This document shows, in pieces, positions 18,419 through 26,646 of a DNA stretch of 64,000 nucleotides. The notes below the pieces were generated by a model that was not told the DNA's origin, made no database searches, and saw nothing but the letters and a program-made list of their open reading frames with translations. This DNA comes from Corallococcus interemptor (GTDB lineage Bacteria > Myxococcota > Myxococcia > Myxococcales > Myxococcaceae), in the NCBI RefSeq assembly GCF_003668875.1, contig NZ_RAWM01000003.1, forward strand, positions 1 through 64,000. The letters are read 5' to 3'. Numbering within the stretch: the stretch's first letter is position 1; every line of letters begins with the position of its first letter. The position numbers and the translations under genes were made by a program.

Positions 18419-19282
18419 TCAGTCCGTGTCGCTGTTGGAATACAGAGACAACCACACCGGCGCGTGGTCCGACAGCCGGGTGACGTAGTCCACCGGGTTC
18501 GCGATGTAGTCACGGCCCGTGCTGGAGAACTCCGTCACGTACGTGTCCTGCATCCAGAAGTGGTCGTACGCGTTCGCGTATCCACCGGACGTGTTCATCG
18601 TCGTGGCCACGTCCAGCTTGCACGTCACCGCGGGCGACAAGCCCTTCAGCTGGCTCCAGGACGCATGAGTACAGACCATGTTGTGGTCGCCCACGAGGAT
18701 GACGTCCTGGTCCGAAGCACTCGCCGACTGCACGGACGCGAACACCTGGTCGATGGCCTGCGCCTCCAGCGCGCGGTCCGTCGCCGTGCCCCAGACCGCG
18801 TGCCAGTTGAGGAACGTGTAGTCCGCGCCCGTCGGCACGTGGCGCACCTTCACCACCTGCGGCTCGCGCTCGAACAGGTCCCCCGTGTCCGTCCACACCG
18901 TGGAGGACACGAGCGACACCGTGTCCGTCCGGTACAGCACCGCGTAGGACTCCTTGTAGGACGACCGGCCGATGAGCGGCGTCACCACCGCCTGCCACCT
19001 CACCCCGGACACCTGCGTCAGGTTCTGCGCGATGGCCGTCGCCGCCGCGGGCTCCATCACCTCCTGGAGGAACACCAGGTCACAGCCGTTGTTCGACGTG
19101 CTGCTCGCACCGAACTGGTTCCACAGCTGCTTCGCGTCATCCAGATAGGTCTGCTCGGCCGCCCATCCCTCATGGCGGAGGTTCCAGCTCACCACCCGAA
19201 GGTATGAGCCCGCCCGGGCCGCCCCGGGGAGCACCAGCAAGGACAACACCAGGACGCGCGACAAGAAGGACGACCCTCTCAT
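18419..19282 (-). CDS. Secreted endonuclease/exonuclease/phosphatase family enzyme
   Basis: A 287-residue protein with a cleavable signal peptide (residues 1-24, ending A-R-A). The DNase-I fold is complete: S-W-N-L-R near the start (metal ligand Asn), F-L-Q-E-V (metal ligand Glu), N-W-H-A-V-W-G (catalytic His), G-D-H-N-M-V (D/N pair), and the final S-D-H-A-P-V (catalytic Asp-His). It may cut DNA or act as a phospholipase/phosphatase outside the cell; the sequence cannot tell. It diverges from the metal-locus lipoprotein genes across a 325-bp gap. Confidence 0.82.
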   Translation of the reverse strand: MRGSSFLSRVLVLSLLVLPGAARAGSYLRVVSWNLRHEGWAAEQTYLDDAKQLWNQFGASSTSNNGCDLVFLQEVMEPAAATAIAQNLTQVSGVRWQAVVTPLIGRSSYKESYAVLYRTDTVSLVSSTVWTDTGDLFEREPQVVKVRHVPTGADYTFLNWHAVWGTATDRALEAQAIDQVFASVQSASASDQDVILVGDHNMVCTHASWSQLKGLSPAVTCKLDVATTMNTSGGYANAYDHFWMQDTYVTEFSSTGRDYIANPVDYVTRLSDHAPVWLSLYSNSDTD

Positions 19283-19607
19283 TTCAAGGCACCTCCACGC
19301 CTGCGGAAGACAAGCGCCCCATCTTCCGCACGTCCCGGTGCCGGGACCATCGCCCCTTCGTGGGTTCGAGGTGACAGCTCCTCCCGCAAGACACTCCCCG
19401 GACGCCGCCCATTAAATGCAACTTGATTGCATATGAATCATTGTGGCATCTATTGCGGGGCCCCGCGCGGGAAGGCGGGGCGGCGCGCGCACCGCCAGAG
19501 GTGCGTCCTGAGGGGAAACCTTTCGGCTCCGCCCACCGTGTTCCAGCGGGCGCCCGGACCGCTCCTGGCCCCCCTCTCACCCGCAGCCCCCCTCCAAGGA
19601 GTCATCC
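19283..19607. other. 325-bp divergent intergenic region without a gene
   Basis: It separates the secreted nuclease (minus strand) from the first lipoprotein of the metal locus (plus strand). The only clear element is a 17-bp dyad at 19416-19432, set in an AT-rich island that stands out from the surrounding GC-rich DNA. A possible plus-strand promoter overlaps the dyad: TTGATT at 19423-19428 and CATCTA at 19447-19452 (18-bp spacer). The remaining 150 bp up to the ATG are GC-rich with AAGGAGT just before the start. Confidence 0.5.
19416..19432. promoter_or_regulatory. Operator-like dyad A (Fur-family-type box)
   Basis: ATGCAACTTGATTGCAT: 6-bp inverted arms ATGCAA/TTGCAT around 5 bp. It matches two other boxes in this locus (20894-20910, 26647-26663) at 10 or more of 17 positions. 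It overlaps a possible -35 element of the first lipoprotein gene, as expected for a repressor site. That a Fur-family (for example Zur-type) protein binds it is inference. Confidence 0.55.
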
Positions 19608-20198
19608 ATGTTGAAGCACCCGCATGTCCTGATCACCGCCGTCTTCCTCCTGGCCGGCTGCGGCACCGAAGAAGCGCCCACCCCGGAGTCGCAAGCCCCC
19701 GTCACCCAGCAGTCGGAGCTGCTCGCCGCCTGCGTGGACACGGAGGAGCTGGCGGAGGTCGCCGAGCACTCCTGCATCCACGCCGAACACGGCCCCTTCG
19801 AGTCCGTCACCGCCGCGCCCCATGGCGGCCCGTCCTTCGTGGACGTGAGCGTGGGGCACACCGCGTACAACGTCACCCTGCCGGCCATCAGCTACCGGCA
19901 GTGGACGCTGGGCTACGCGGGCTCCGTCATCTTCACCCCGGAAGAGTCCACCGAGTACGCCCTCCTCACCTCCGGCTACCGCGCGGTCCGCGTCGTCAAC
20001 GCGGCCACGAACGAGGAGGTCGGCCTGGAGTGCCGCTACAACATCCCGCAGGAGGTCTGCGGCAACCTGCGCACCGCCGTCACCGCCGGCCTGGAGGGTG
20101 GCGTGGACTACCGCGTGGACCTCGCGGCCATCGTGCCCCAGCCCGCCACGTTCCTCCTCATCATCGAGGAGACGGGCCACGGCCACCACGAGGAATAA
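19608..20198 (+). CDS. HACxH-module lipoprotein 1 of the metal locus
   Basis: A 196-residue lipoprotein; lipobox L-A-G-C after a short signal peptide. The mature protein carries the shared module of this locus: E-H-S-C-I-H centred on Cys56, G-P-F-E-S-V-T-A, a H-T-A-Y-N-V-T-L strand, and two later cysteines (G-L-E-C and E-V-C). The C-terminus ends in a His-rich tag, T-G-H-G-H-H-E-E, a plausible metal-binding tail. Three further lipoproteins with the same module follow. The start is set by AAGGAGT 8 bp upstream. No known family; a role in metal capture at the cell surface is inferred from motifs and neighbours. Confidence 0.7.
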   Translation: MLKHPHVLITAVFLLAGCGTEEAPTPESQAPVTQQSELLAACVDTEELAEVAEHSCIHAEHGPFESVTAAPHGGPSFVDVSVGHTAYNVTLPAISYRQWTLGYAGSVIFTPEESTEYALLTSGYRAVRVVNAATNEEVGLECRYNIPQEVCGNLRTAVTAGLEGGVDYRVDLAAIVPQPATFLLIIEETGHGHHEE

Positions 20199-20225
20199 CC
20201 CCCGTGATTCCGATGAGGCAGCTCC

Positions 20226-20870
20226 ATGCGCACTCCGTTTCCAGCCCTCCTCCTGGCCAGTGGACTCGCGGTCATGACCGCCTGTGGTGGCGACGACGCT
20301 CCCCCCGGCCCGGACGGCACGCCCCAGGAGCAGGCCGACCCATGCGCCCCCCACGGCCACATCCACCGAGAGCCTGACGGCGACTGGTGCCACTGCGACC
20401 GGGGCTACCTGGCCAGTGAAGGGGGCCTGTCCTGCGTGACGGACCCGGACTACGTGCCACGTGACGGCTTCGACTTCGGCGACAACGGCGAGCACGCCTG
20501 CTGGCACGTCACCAACGGCCCCTTCGCCACCGTCACCGCGTCCCCGGACCGGCAGCCGCGCGTGGACGACTTCCACACGCACTACACCGTCCACCTGCGC
20601 CCGGAGAACAGCCAGTCCGTGGGCACGTTCAGCTTCAAGGCCTGGGCCACGGGCGACTTCGTCCTCTACCTGAGCACGCCCGACGTCGCCGTCACCGTGA
20701 AGGAGGGCGAGCGCGTCGTGCCCCCCGTGGGCACGCAGGCCACCGGCGCCTTCTGCGACGGCCTGAAGCAGATGGTCGGCTACGAGCTGACGGACAAGGT
20801 CCAGTACACCGTCACCTTCGGCCCCACCGCGCTCACGGGGCTGGGGCTCGTCGTCGAACACCTCCAGTGA
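20226..20870 (+). CDS. HACxH-module lipoprotein 2 with an EGF-like His/Cys segment
   Basis: A 214-residue lipoprotein (lipobox M-T-A-C). Residues about 38-70 form a Cys/His-rich stretch, C-A-P-H-G-H-I-H followed by W-C-H-C-D-R-G-Y, resembling an EGF-like repeat (C-x-C-x(2)-G-Y). Then comes the locus module: E-H-A-C-W-H with Cys92, G-P-F-A-T-V-T-A, and H-Y-T-V-H-L, with one more cysteine (A-F-C-D-G). The density of His and Cys suggests metal binding. It lies 27 bp downstream of lipoprotein 1 and is probably co-transcribed with it. Confidence 0.68.
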   Translation: MRTPFPALLLASGLAVMTACGGDDAPPGPDGTPQEQADPCAPHGHIHREPDGDWCHCDRGYLASEGGLSCVTDPDYVPRDGFDFGDNGEHACWHVTNGPFATVTASPDRQPRVDDFHTHYTVHLRPENSQSVGTFSFKAWATGDFVLYLSTPDVAVTVKEGERVVPPVGTQATGAFCDGLKQMVGYELTDKVQYTVTFGPTALTGLGLVVEHLQ

Positions 20871-20893
20871 CGGACTGAATTGCCCTGGCATTA

Positions 20894-20910
20894 TTGCAAC
20901 AAGGTTGCTT
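20894..20910. promoter_or_regulatory. Operator-like dyad B (Fur-family-type box)
   Basis: TTGCAACAAGGTTGCTT, with arms GCAAC/GTTGC around 3 bp. Located 53 bp before the start of lipoprotein 3 in an AT-rich patch, suggesting that this gene has its own regulated promoter in addition to any read-through. Confidence 0.55.
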
Positions 20911-20963
20911 CTGAATCTCAAGTGAAACACCGGACCCGTCCGGCATCCCGAAAGGAAACACCC

Positions 20964-21704
20964 ATGTTGAAGATGAAGCGCATCGCGCTGGGCGCGCTGT
21001 TGTCGCTCGGCCTGACGGCCTGCGGACCGATGGAGGAGGCGCCGGAGTCCTCCTTCGAGGCGCAGGACTCGCAGGAGCTGGAGGCCGGCTGCACGTCGCT
21101 GGGCACGGGCATCACCTCGCACGCGTGCATCCACGCCGGCAGCCCCACGGACCACGTGTCCATCACGGCGAGCGCCACGCGCGTCACCAGCGCGCCCGCC
21201 ATCAGCACGAAGCACAAGGCCTATGACCTGGCGCTGCCCTCCGGCGCCGAGGGCTCCGTGACGTACGTGTCGGCCACCACCGGTTCGTACGCGTTCTACC
21301 GGACGCAGAACGTGGCCTTCACCGTCGTGAACGGCGCCACCAGCGCCACGGTGCCCGCCGCGCTGGCGCACACCGTGTCGTCCTCCGGGTGCTCGCTCAC
21401 GTACGTGTCCGTCCACGACCTGACGGCGGGCACGGCGTACATCCTCGCGGCGGGCCCCGCGTCCGGCAACGCGCTCACCGTGGTGCCGGAGTTCCTCAAC
21501 GACACGCGCACGCGCTACTACCAGGACGCGGATGGCGACGGGTACGGCAACAACTCCGTGTCCGTCCTCAGCGCATGCACGCCGCCCTCCGGCTACACGA
21601 CGCAGCGCTTCGACTGCAACGACACGGCCGCGAGCGTCAATCCGGGCGCCACGGAGATCTGTGGCAACGGCATCGACGACAACTGCGACGGGTCGCAGTG
21701 CTGA
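20964..21704 (+). CDS. HACxH-module lipoprotein 3 with a C-terminal MopE-type metal-binding motif
   Basis: A 246-residue lipoprotein; ATG at 20964 preceded by AAAGGAAA, lipobox L-T-A-C. The locus module is S-H-A-C-I-H (Cys55), V-S-I-T-A, H-K-A-Y-D-L-A-L, and a later cysteine. The C-terminal 65 residues add a second domain: Y-Y-Q-D-A-D-G-D-G-Y-G (a calcium-type Asp loop), then D-C-N-D and N-P-G-A-T-E-I-C-G-N-G-I-D-D-N-C-D-G. This is the putative metal-binding motif repeated in the copper-binding MopE protein and in many myxobacterial surface proteins. Likely exposed at the outer membrane; which metal it binds is unknown. Confidence 0.75.
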   Translation: MLKMKRIALGALLSLGLTACGPMEEAPESSFEAQDSQELEAGCTSLGTGITSHACIHAGSPTDHVSITASATRVTSAPAISTKHKAYDLALPSGAEGSVTYVSATTGSYAFYRTQNVAFTVVNGATSATVPAALAHTVSSSGCSLTYVSVHDLTAGTAYILAAGPASGNALTVVPEFLNDTRTRYYQDADGDGYGNNSVSVLSACTPPSGYTTQRFDCNDTAASVNPGATEICGNGIDDNCDGSQC

Positions 21705-21767
21705 CCGCCGTCCCCTGACGCGGACCTGAGAAGGCCCGCTCCCGCGCCTGCACGAAGGACTCTCCCG

Positions 21768-22658
21768 ATGCGTCTCTCCTCCGCCACCTTCCTGCTCGTC
21801 GCCCTCACCTTGAGCGGCTGTGATGACAACGAGCCCATCGTCACGCCGGACGCGGGCACGCGCGTGTCCACGGCCATCGTCACCACCGCCAGTCCCTCCG
21901 AGGGCGAGACGGACGTCTACCCACTGGAGATGTACCTGGACGCGTCCGGACAGACGCCGGTCATCGCCTTCCGCAAGGTGCTGACGCTCACGTTCAGCGA
22001 GCCCATGGACCCGTTGGCCGCTCAGGTCGCCCTGCACGACCGCACGGACACCACCGTCCCCGCCCGCGTCCTCACGGGCGCCTGGTCCGAGGACGCGCGC
22101 ACGCTCACCGTCACCGTGCCGCACACCGGGGAGAGCACCCGCCCGCTGGAGGTCTCCACGCGCTACGCAGTGGCGCTGGACGCGCTGCGGGACGCGGCCG
22201 GGCTCGCGTTGGCATCCGACGCCGCGCTGGAGTTCACCACCGGCGAGCGCGACCCGGAGCTGGAGCACGCGTGCACGCACACGCTCGTCAACACGCCGGA
22301 GGCCGTCACCGCGGGCCGCACACCCTTCGACTTCCCGCCCGACACGCAGACCGGTCACGCTCGCTACGACGTCACCCTGCGCGCGGGGGAGGCGGGCTTC
22401 GGTGGCTACACGGGCTTCATCTCCGACCCGGAGAACGCCGAGCACGTCACGCTCTACCTGAACCAGGAGGTGCCCACGAAGGTGACCAACGACACGGCGG
22501 GGACGGACGTGGCGTCGGTGCTCGCGCCCGCGCGGTTCATCTGCGCTGGCATCACGCACACGGTGACGTTCACGCCGGAGCCGGGGGATCAGCTCCACCT
22601 GTTCCAGTTCGGTCCCGTGGCCTCGGAGCACATCCAGTTCGTGCTGGAGCGCGAATAG
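21768..22658 (+). CDS. HACxH-module lipoprotein 4 with an N-terminal Ig-like (SbsA-type) domain
   Basis: A 296-residue lipoprotein (lipobox L-S-G-C). Residues about 25-160 look like a bacterial Ig-like/SbsA domain: S-P-S-E-G-E-T-D-V, L-T-L-T-F-S-E-P-M-D-P, Y-A-V-A-L-D-A-L-R-D-A-A-G. The C-terminal half is the locus module: E-H-A-C-T-H (Cys169), P-E-A-V-T-A-G, H-A-R-Y-D-V-T-L, and R-F-I-C. Domain order (spacer domain then module) fits a protein reaching away from the membrane. It is 63 bp after lipoprotein 3 and probably in its operon. Confidence 0.7.
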   Translation: MRLSSATFLLVALTLSGCDDNEPIVTPDAGTRVSTAIVTTASPSEGETDVYPLEMYLDASGQTPVIAFRKVLTLTFSEPMDPLAAQVALHDRTDTTVPARVLTGAWSEDARTLTVTVPHTGESTRPLEVSTRYAVALDALRDAAGLALASDAALEFTTGERDPELEHACTHTLVNTPEAVTAGRTPFDFPPDTQTGHARYDVTLRAGEAGFGGYTGFISDPENAEHVTLYLNQEVPTKVTNDTAGTDVASVLAPARFICAGITHTVTFTPEPGDQLHLFQFGPVASEHIQFVLERE

Positions 22659-22784
22659 CAATCCCACACGTCCCGTGGGGAGGGCGTACGTCCACCAGGA
22701 CAAGGTGGGCCGCCCTGGCGGTCCAATGCCGCGCGGAACACTGCTCGCTACGGTGACGGTCTCTCTGACTCGGAGGCCCACCGC

Positions 22785-23321
22785 ATGCGCCACGCCGCGA
22801 CCCGCAGGACGCTCGCCCCTTACGAGGAAGTGCAGACGCTGCCCCACTACCTGGTGGGCGAGGCGCTGGATGGCGTCCTCTACGTCTCATCGCCGCCCAC
22901 CGCGCGCGCGCAGGGCCTGACGCCGCTTCTGGGCCGCGCGCCGGAGGGCTGGTGGTGGACCGCCGAACCCCGGCTGCTCCTGGGCGAGGACGTGTTGGTG
23001 CCGGACCTCGCGGGCTGGGTGGGCGGACGGCCGGCGACGCTGCCCGACGGCTCGTTCATCGACCGCGTGCCGGACTGGGTCTGCGAGGTGCTGACGCCCG
23101 CCACCGCGAAGCTGGACCTGACCCTCAAGCTGCCGCGCTACGCCCGCGCGGGCATCCGCCACGCCTGGGTCATCAACCCCGTGCACCGCGTGGTGGAGAT
23201 GTTCCGCCTGGACCACGAGCGCTGGATGCTGACCCACACCCTGGTGGGCGAGGAGCTCGTGCGCGCGGAGCCCTTCCTCCGGGCAGACCTGCCGCTGACG
23301 CCGTTCTGGACCCAGGCCTGA
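22785..23321 (+). CDS. Uma2-family (DUF820) PD-(D/E)xK nuclease-like protein
   Basis: A 178-residue protein. The Uma2 core is present: V-P-D-L-A-G-W (the Asp of the nuclease fold), P-D-W-V-C-E-V-L-T-P-A-T with the catalytic-type Glu, D-L-T-L-K-L-P-R-Y-A-R-A-G-I-R-H-A-W-V-I-N-P. The family is abundant in cyanobacteria and myxobacteria with no settled function; many copies are linked with mobile DNA. It is convergent with the metal-locus lipoprotein on the minus strand (1-bp gap) and is probably not part of the metal system. Confidence 0.8.
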   Translation: MRHAATRRTLAPYEEVQTLPHYLVGEALDGVLYVSSPPTARAQGLTPLLGRAPEGWWWTAEPRLLLGEDVLVPDLAGWVGGRPATLPDGSFIDRVPDWVCEVLTPATAKLDLTLKLPRYARAGIRHAWVINPVHRVVEMFRLDHERWMLTHTLVGEELVRAEPFLRADLPLTPFWTQA

Positions 23322-23322
23322 G

Positions 23323-24135
23323 TCACACCCCGGGCTCCCACGCGCCGGTGAACGCGTCGAACCGGCGCACGTTGACGCTCAGCGCCCGGTACACCTGCGT
23401 GTCCGGTCCCACCTCCACCGGCCCGCCCTCCGCGGACACCGTCAGCCGGTCGAAGCGCGCGCCGGTGAACCAGCGATGCGGTCGGGGCTCCAGGACGAAC
23501 AGGCCCTCGTCGTCCAGGTCCACTTCGATGGGCACGAAGTCCACGCGCTGAAGCTCCACGGGCGGCGGGAAGTCCATCGCGACGCGGAAGGGCACGCGCG
23601 CCTGTGCCTGCGTCGCGATGCCCTCCAGAACCAGGGAGCGCCCGCCCATCACGTCCGCCTCCGCGCCCAGGGCGCTCGACGGTGGCTGGAGCAGCAGGGA
23701 CAGCGACCGAGCGAGGCCCGCGATGCCCGGAGAGCGCCCCAGCACGCGCGCCCGTCCCGCGTCCGCGAGCAGGTCGAAGACCACCTCGCGGTCCCACTCC
23801 CCCAGCACGTGGCCTCCGGAGAAGAAGTCCCCTTCGTGCGCGTGCGCGGTGGGCAGCAGCACGTCTCCCAGCCGGCGCAGCAGGGCCTGGGGCTGGAGGG
23901 GCGAGGCCTTCTCGAACAGGTAGATGGGCCCCAGCACCAGGCGCGCCGTGGTGAGCGTCACGCGCCAGCCGGTGTCGGTGGTGAAGGTGTCCACGGTGGG
24001 CTCACCGGGCGCGGACGCCGTGCGCAGGCCCATGCGGAAGGTGATGCTCCGGCCTCCGGTGCCGGACAGGCCGCAGCCCGCCGCGAGCGCTCCGCCCAAC
24101 ATCCACGTGAAGGCACGACGGGAACAGCGCTTCAT
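23323..24135 (-). CDS. TonB-receptor-coupled lipoprotein with an AHAH motif
   Basis: A 270-residue protein from the ATG at 24135, which overlaps the TonB-receptor stop by 4 bp (ATGA), showing tight coupling. The signal peptide starts with two arginines (M-K-R-C-S-R-R-A-F) and ends in A-A-G-C, so a lipoprotein with a possible Tat-like start. The middle has P-T-A-H-A-H-E-G-D-F-F-S-G-G-H, a His cluster suited to metal binding. The rest is beta-rich. No family assigned; periplasmic or outer-membrane partner of the receptor is inferred from operon and motif. Confidence 0.65.
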   Translation of the reverse strand: MKRCSRRAFTWMLGGALAAGCGLSGTGGRSITFRMGLRTASAPGEPTVDTFTTDTGWRVTLTTARLVLGPIYLFEKASPLQPQALLRRLGDVLLPTAHAHEGDFFSGGHVLGEWDREVVFDLLADAGRARVLGRSPGIAGLARSLSLLLQPPSSALGAEADVMGGRSLVLEGIATQAQARVPFRVAMDFPPPVELQRVDFVPIEVDLDDEGLFVLEPRPHRWFTGARFDRLTVSAEGGPVEVGPDTQVYRALSVNVRRFDAFTGAWEPGV

Positions 24136-26564
24136 GGCCGGTCCTCCTGGAGGTCCAGGTACACGGTGAGGGTGCCGCGCACGGTGCGAGGAGCACCTGC
24201 GGAGAAGTGACGCGTGGCCAGCAGGGACGCGGGCGCGTCGGGGCCGCGGAAGTTGGACACGTAGTTGAACTCGGACTCGCGCCAGCGCGCGTCCAGCAGG
24301 TTCTCCACCGACACGCCCAGCTCCACGGCGCGCCAGCGCGCTCGGGCCGCCACGTCGAAGAGGAAGATGGACTCGCTGTAGCGGTCCAGCGGCAGGGGCT
24401 TGGGCCCGATGGCGCTGTGTCCCAGCGCCACGCTCCACCCCACCGGCTGCCGGGCCACGGTGGCCGTCCCGCGCCAGGAGGCATCCACGCGCCCCAGCAC
24501 CTGCGGGATGTACGGCAGCACCGCGCCGTCCCACGGCTTCCACGGCGAGGCCCCGGGCACGGGCTGCGTCGCGCGGGCCCACGCGAGGCTCGCCTGCACG
24601 TCCAGGTGCTGCTCCCACGTGAAGCGCGCGCTGCCGAACGCGCCCAGCCGCTGTGATGGGCCAATGGGCTGGTTGCGCCCCGTGGTCTCGCTGAACACCA
24701 GGTCCTGCGACACGCGCGTGGCGAACATGGCGCCGCGCAGCTCCAGCGAGGACGGGCCCTCACTCCACCGCCACCCCAGCCCCGTCTCTCCCGACGTCAC
24801 CCGCGCGTACGGAGCGAACTCCGCGTCGGACAGTCCGGCCGCGTCGCTGGAGCGGGCGCCCAGGCCCGCGCTGGTCAGCCACGTGAGGCGCGGCGTCAGG
24901 CGCACCTCCGCGCTGGCGCGGGGGCTGGCGAAGAAGCCGTAGGCCTCCACGGACTCCTCCGGGATGCGCCCCCCCTGCCGGTCCTCCGAGGGCCGGTTCA
25001 GGTCCTCCACGCCGAAGAGGAACGTGTCCACGCGCACGCCGCCGCGCAGCGTGAGCCATTCCAGCGGCGCGCCCCGCAGGGACAGGTACGCGCCCAGGTT
25101 CGTCACGCGCACCTGGTTGTCGAACACGGTGGCGTAGGGCGCGCCGCCCTTGTCGCGCAGGCGCCGCGCGCGGGTGTGCACGTTGTCGTAGCGGGCCACG
25201 TAGCCCAGCTCCACCGGCCAGGTGACACCCGGCGTGTAGCGCCCGCGCAAGCCCACGGTGGTGCCCTGGTAGGACTGCTCCGTGTTGTCGCCGCGCTGCG
25301 ATTCGCCGATGGGCGGCGTGTCCTGGAGGAAGCCGGTGAAGTTCTCGCGGCTGCGCATCTGCCGCGCGATGACGAAGGCCTGCTGCACGAAGCGGCCACC
25401 GCGCTCCAGCCGCGACGTCAGCTCCACGGAGGCGATGTGGCGCTGGCTCGCGCCGCCCTGGTTCGGGTCGTAGAGGCAGAAGAACTGCGAGTCCGCGTCC
25501 GCGTCGCACGGCAGCCGGGCGTCCACGACGTCCGTCTCCCGCACCACGCCCGCGGAGGCGTAGCGCGCGGCGTAGCTCGCGCCGAACAGGCGCAGCTTCG
25601 TCTCCGGCCCCAGGCGCAGCTCCGTCTGGGCCATCAGGCCCGCGTTCGCGTACGCGCGGTTGGGGCCGAAGCCATGCCCCTGGCGCAGCAGCACGCCGAC
25701 GAAGGTGGCGGCGGTGGACTCGGGCGGGCCCCACACGAGGGACAGGCGGCGGGACGCGAAGCTGCCTTGGCTGGCGGACGCGGTGATGCCCCGCCGCTCC
25801 AACCCCAGCTGGTACTCCACGGTGCCCGCGACGCCGAAGTCACCTTGGGATGGATCATACGGGCCCTCCGTCACGCGCAGGGACTGCACCAGCTCCGGGA
25901 TGATGAAGTACGTGTCGGCGTAGCCGTGGCCGTGGGCGTTGGAGACCTCGTTGAGGGGCACCCCGTCCAGGCGCATCTCCACGTCCTTGCCCTCGCCCGC
26001 GTCGAAGCCGCGCAGGTAGACGGTGTCCGCGTGCCCTTCCCCGCCGTGGTTGGCCAGCATCACGCCCGGGGCCAGCAGCATCAGGTCCGTGGCCGAGTTG
26101 CGTGGCACGTCCGCCAGCTGTCCCACCGTGATGTGGAAGTCGCTGACGGCGACCGGAGGCGGCGCGGCGGACTGCCCCCGCACCGTGGTGGAGAACACGG
26201 GCGGCTCCGGCTTCGGCGGGGGCGCGGGTTCCTCCTCCACCACGGGCGGTGGAGCCACCGGCTCGAACGTCACCGGCACGTCCACCCGCACCTCCAGCGG
26301 TTCCTCTCCCTGCCGAGCAGGCTCGAAGCGCCAGCGCAGGGCCGCCGCCATCGCGGCCGCGTCGAAGGACGCTCCGCCGGATTCCCGCACCTCCACCTGC
26401 GACACCTCACCCGCCGCGTCGATGGTCAGCCGCAGCAGCACCCGCACGGCCTCCGACAACGGCGGGACCTCCGCCGGCATCACGGGCGGCGGCGCCTCCA
26501 CGGGCACGGGCGGCGTCACGGGCGACGCGCTCAACAACCAGAGCACCAGCGTCGGGATGAACAC
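24132..26564 (-). CDS. TonB-dependent receptor with an N-terminal TonB-type domain
   Basis: About 810 residues. The first hydrophobic segment (V-F-I-P-T-L-V-L-W-L-L-S-A-S) is a signal or anchor. Residues about 35-100 form a TonB C-terminal-type domain (V-R-V-L-L-R-L-T-I-D-A-A-G-E-V-S-Q-V, A-L-R-W-R-F-E-P-A), then a Pro-rich linker and a plug domain with N-H-G-G-E-G-H-A-D-T-V-Y-L-R-G-F-D and N-A-H-G-H-G-Y-A-D-T-Y-F, then a 22-strand-type barrel to the C-terminus. It imports a ligand, probably a metal complex. Start is uncertain: GTG at 26564 with GAGG 9 bp upstream is preferred over TTG at 26612. Confidence 0.85.
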   Translation of the reverse strand: MFIPTLVLWLLSASPVTPPVPVEAPPPVMPAEVPPLSEAVRVLLRLTIDAAGEVSQVEVRESGGASFDAAAMAAALRWRFEPARQGEEPLEVRVDVPVTFEPVAPPPVVEEEPAPPPKPEPPVFSTTVRGQSAAPPPVAVSDFHITVGQLADVPRNSATDLMLLAPGVMLANHGGEGHADTVYLRGFDAGEGKDVEMRLDGVPLNEVSNAHGHGYADTYFIIPELVQSLRVTEGPYDPSQGDFGVAGTVEYQLGLERRGITASASQGSFASRRLSLVWGPPESTAATFVGVLLRQGHGFGPNRAYANAGLMAQTELRLGPETKLRLFGASYAARYASAGVVRETDVVDARLPCDADADSQFFCLYDPNQGGASQRHIASVELTSRLERGGRFVQQAFVIARQMRSRENFTGFLQDTPPIGESQRGDNTEQSYQGTTVGLRGRYTPGVTWPVELGYVARYDNVHTRARRLRDKGGAPYATVFDNQVRVTNLGAYLSLRGAPLEWLTLRGGVRVDTFLFGVEDLNRPSEDRQGGRIPEESVEAYGFFASPRASAEVRLTPRLTWLTSAGLGARSSDAAGLSDAEFAPYARVTSGETGLGWRWSEGPSSLELRGAMFATRVSQDLVFSETTGRNQPIGPSQRLGAFGSARFTWEQHLDVQASLAWARATQPVPGASPWKPWDGAVLPYIPQVLGRVDASWRGTATVARQPVGWSVALGHSAIGPKPLPLDRYSESIFLFDVAARARWRAVELGVSVENLLDARWRESEFNYVSNFRGPDAPASLLATRHFSAGAPRTVRGTLTVYLDLQEDRP

Positions 26565-26646
26565 GGGCAACGACCTCGGCCGGGGTCCACCCGGCACAGG
26601 CGGTCCTCCCAACGGCCGCCCGTGGATACCGCAACCCAGACTTGAC

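Noticed and set aside
19360-19372. GGTTCGAGG resembling the T-loop of a tRNA
   Set aside because: No acceptor or anticodon stem can be drawn around it.
19444-19460. TGGCAT...TTGC-like sequence resembling a sigma-54 promoter
   Set aside because: The GG and GC elements are 10 bases apart instead of 12, so it fails the sigma-54 spacing rule; a similar string at 20886 also fails.
19602-22847. A 1081-codon minus-strand open frame across the four lipoproteins
   Set aside because: It is antisense to four genes with signal peptides and shared motifs. The translation is Arg/Gly/His-rich without domains, as expected of the antisense frame in GC-rich DNA.
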